DNA from: Argyresthia goedartella
Taxonomy: Eukaryota; Arthropoda; Insecta; Lepidoptera; Argyresthiidae
Length of the DNA stretch: 64,000 bases
Direction: 5' to 3'
NCBI GenBank assembly: GCA_949825045.1
Contig: OX463818.1
Span: 32,814,906-32,878,905, forward strand
Below are positions 63,596-64,000 of this stretch, one piece after another; position 1 is the first letter of the stretch, and each line of letters starts with the position of its first letter. Position numbers and translations under genes: made by a program. Below the pieces are notes generated by a model. The model was not told the origin of the DNA. It ran no database searches and was given only the letters and a program-made list of their open reading frames with translations.

Positions 63596-64000
63596 TTCCT
63601 AGTGGGAAATCACCGATTCACGGACGGTTGTAGGGTTGTTTTTTTTGCCACATGGTAGTTGGGAGAAAAGAATATCTAAGATTGGCCGGCAATCAGTTGT
63701 GAGTGAGTCTGTGGTCGGTATACCACAATTAAAGTTCATTTTCGTTTAGTGAAAGTATAATTGTCAATTTAGTTAACAATTATTATAAATTTGTAGTCGG
63801 AAAGTACTCGGTGTGCCTAAGAAACAGTCATTCGGTCGGACTATAGCATTGCAGTCGGGTTCCATAGCATTGCAGTGTTGTTTCGGATTACAGAGCAGGG
63901 TCAGGCTATTTAAGGGGTATTAAGCTGATTTTGCTGACCTCAGTAGAAGTGTGGATCATATCGGAGGGACCACTTCTAGAAGGTTCCCGGCTACCTACAT
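63596..64000 (+). mobile_element. Leader region of the LTR element, runs off the window
   Basis: Non-coding leader with repeated TAGCATTGCAGT (63844 and 63869). No gag start before the edge. Confidence 0.5.

Overview
The window looks like a piece of an insect chromosome, most likely from a moth or butterfly. It is AT-rich and holds no bacterial operons. It contains spliced zeste-like and MADF-BESS genes, maT-type (DD37D) mariner elements, esterase-ORF1 LINEs and a tRNA-derived SINE with the kind of tail common in Lepidoptera. I see no certain single-copy host gene. Almost everything is mobile DNA, decayed zeste-like genes, or virus-derived sequence.

Region by region. (1) 1-755 and 2036-2491 are two copies of a decayed zeste-like (Myb/SANT) gene on the minus strand. 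They lie in a 1,035-bp direct duplication (300-1334 and 2036-3070) whose copies are separated by an internal LINE fragment (1335-2034). (2) 2882-18591 holds a long endogenous copy of a positive-strand RNA virus related to the virga/nege/kita-like group, all on the minus strand. Two LINE insertions cut it into three blocks. In viral order they are: unassigned ORFs, a capping methyltransferase and linker ORFs (18591 to about 13905), the N-terminal part of the polymerase (14285-13690), a LINE (13690-10025), the polymerase core with motifs A-C (10000-9131), an esterase-ORF1 LINE (9050-4029), a small membrane ORF, an SP24-like virion membrane protein and a signal-peptide ORF (3939-2882). (3) 18600-24790 is intergenic DNA with hairpins and a broken hAT transposase gene. 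(4) 24792-28860 is a decayed minus-strand LINE. (5) 29361-41336 is one six-exon zeste-like gene. Its exon 3 is split by a complete, apparently intact DIRS retrotransposon (30125-35424), and a LINE (35431-39971) is inserted directly beside that. A SINE lies in intron 4. (6) 41617-56630 is nested LTR and LINE material. A Ty3/gypsy pol has an esterase-ORF1 LINE inside its integrase gene, and a second gypsy integrase is split by a maT mariner (51462-52773). (7) 56631-62634 is an uncharacterised 'DFNENYS' gene split by a second maT mariner (56768-61953), which itself contains a deleted piggyBac at its TTAA site and a PIF/Harbinger element at a TAA site. (8) 63022-63576 is the 5' LTR of a further retrotransposon that runs off the window.

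How the parts relate. LINE reverse transcriptases are the likely source of the DNA copy of the RNA virus. The insertions give a relative clock: the virus entered before the two LINEs that split it; mariner-2 entered before piggyBac and Harbinger; DIRS entered the zeste-like gene before the adjoining LINE. Inside Harbinger, the transposase gene and the MADF-BESS partner gene are interlocked, each having its second exon in the intron of the other.

All family calls rest on reading motifs by eye. No database search was possible.
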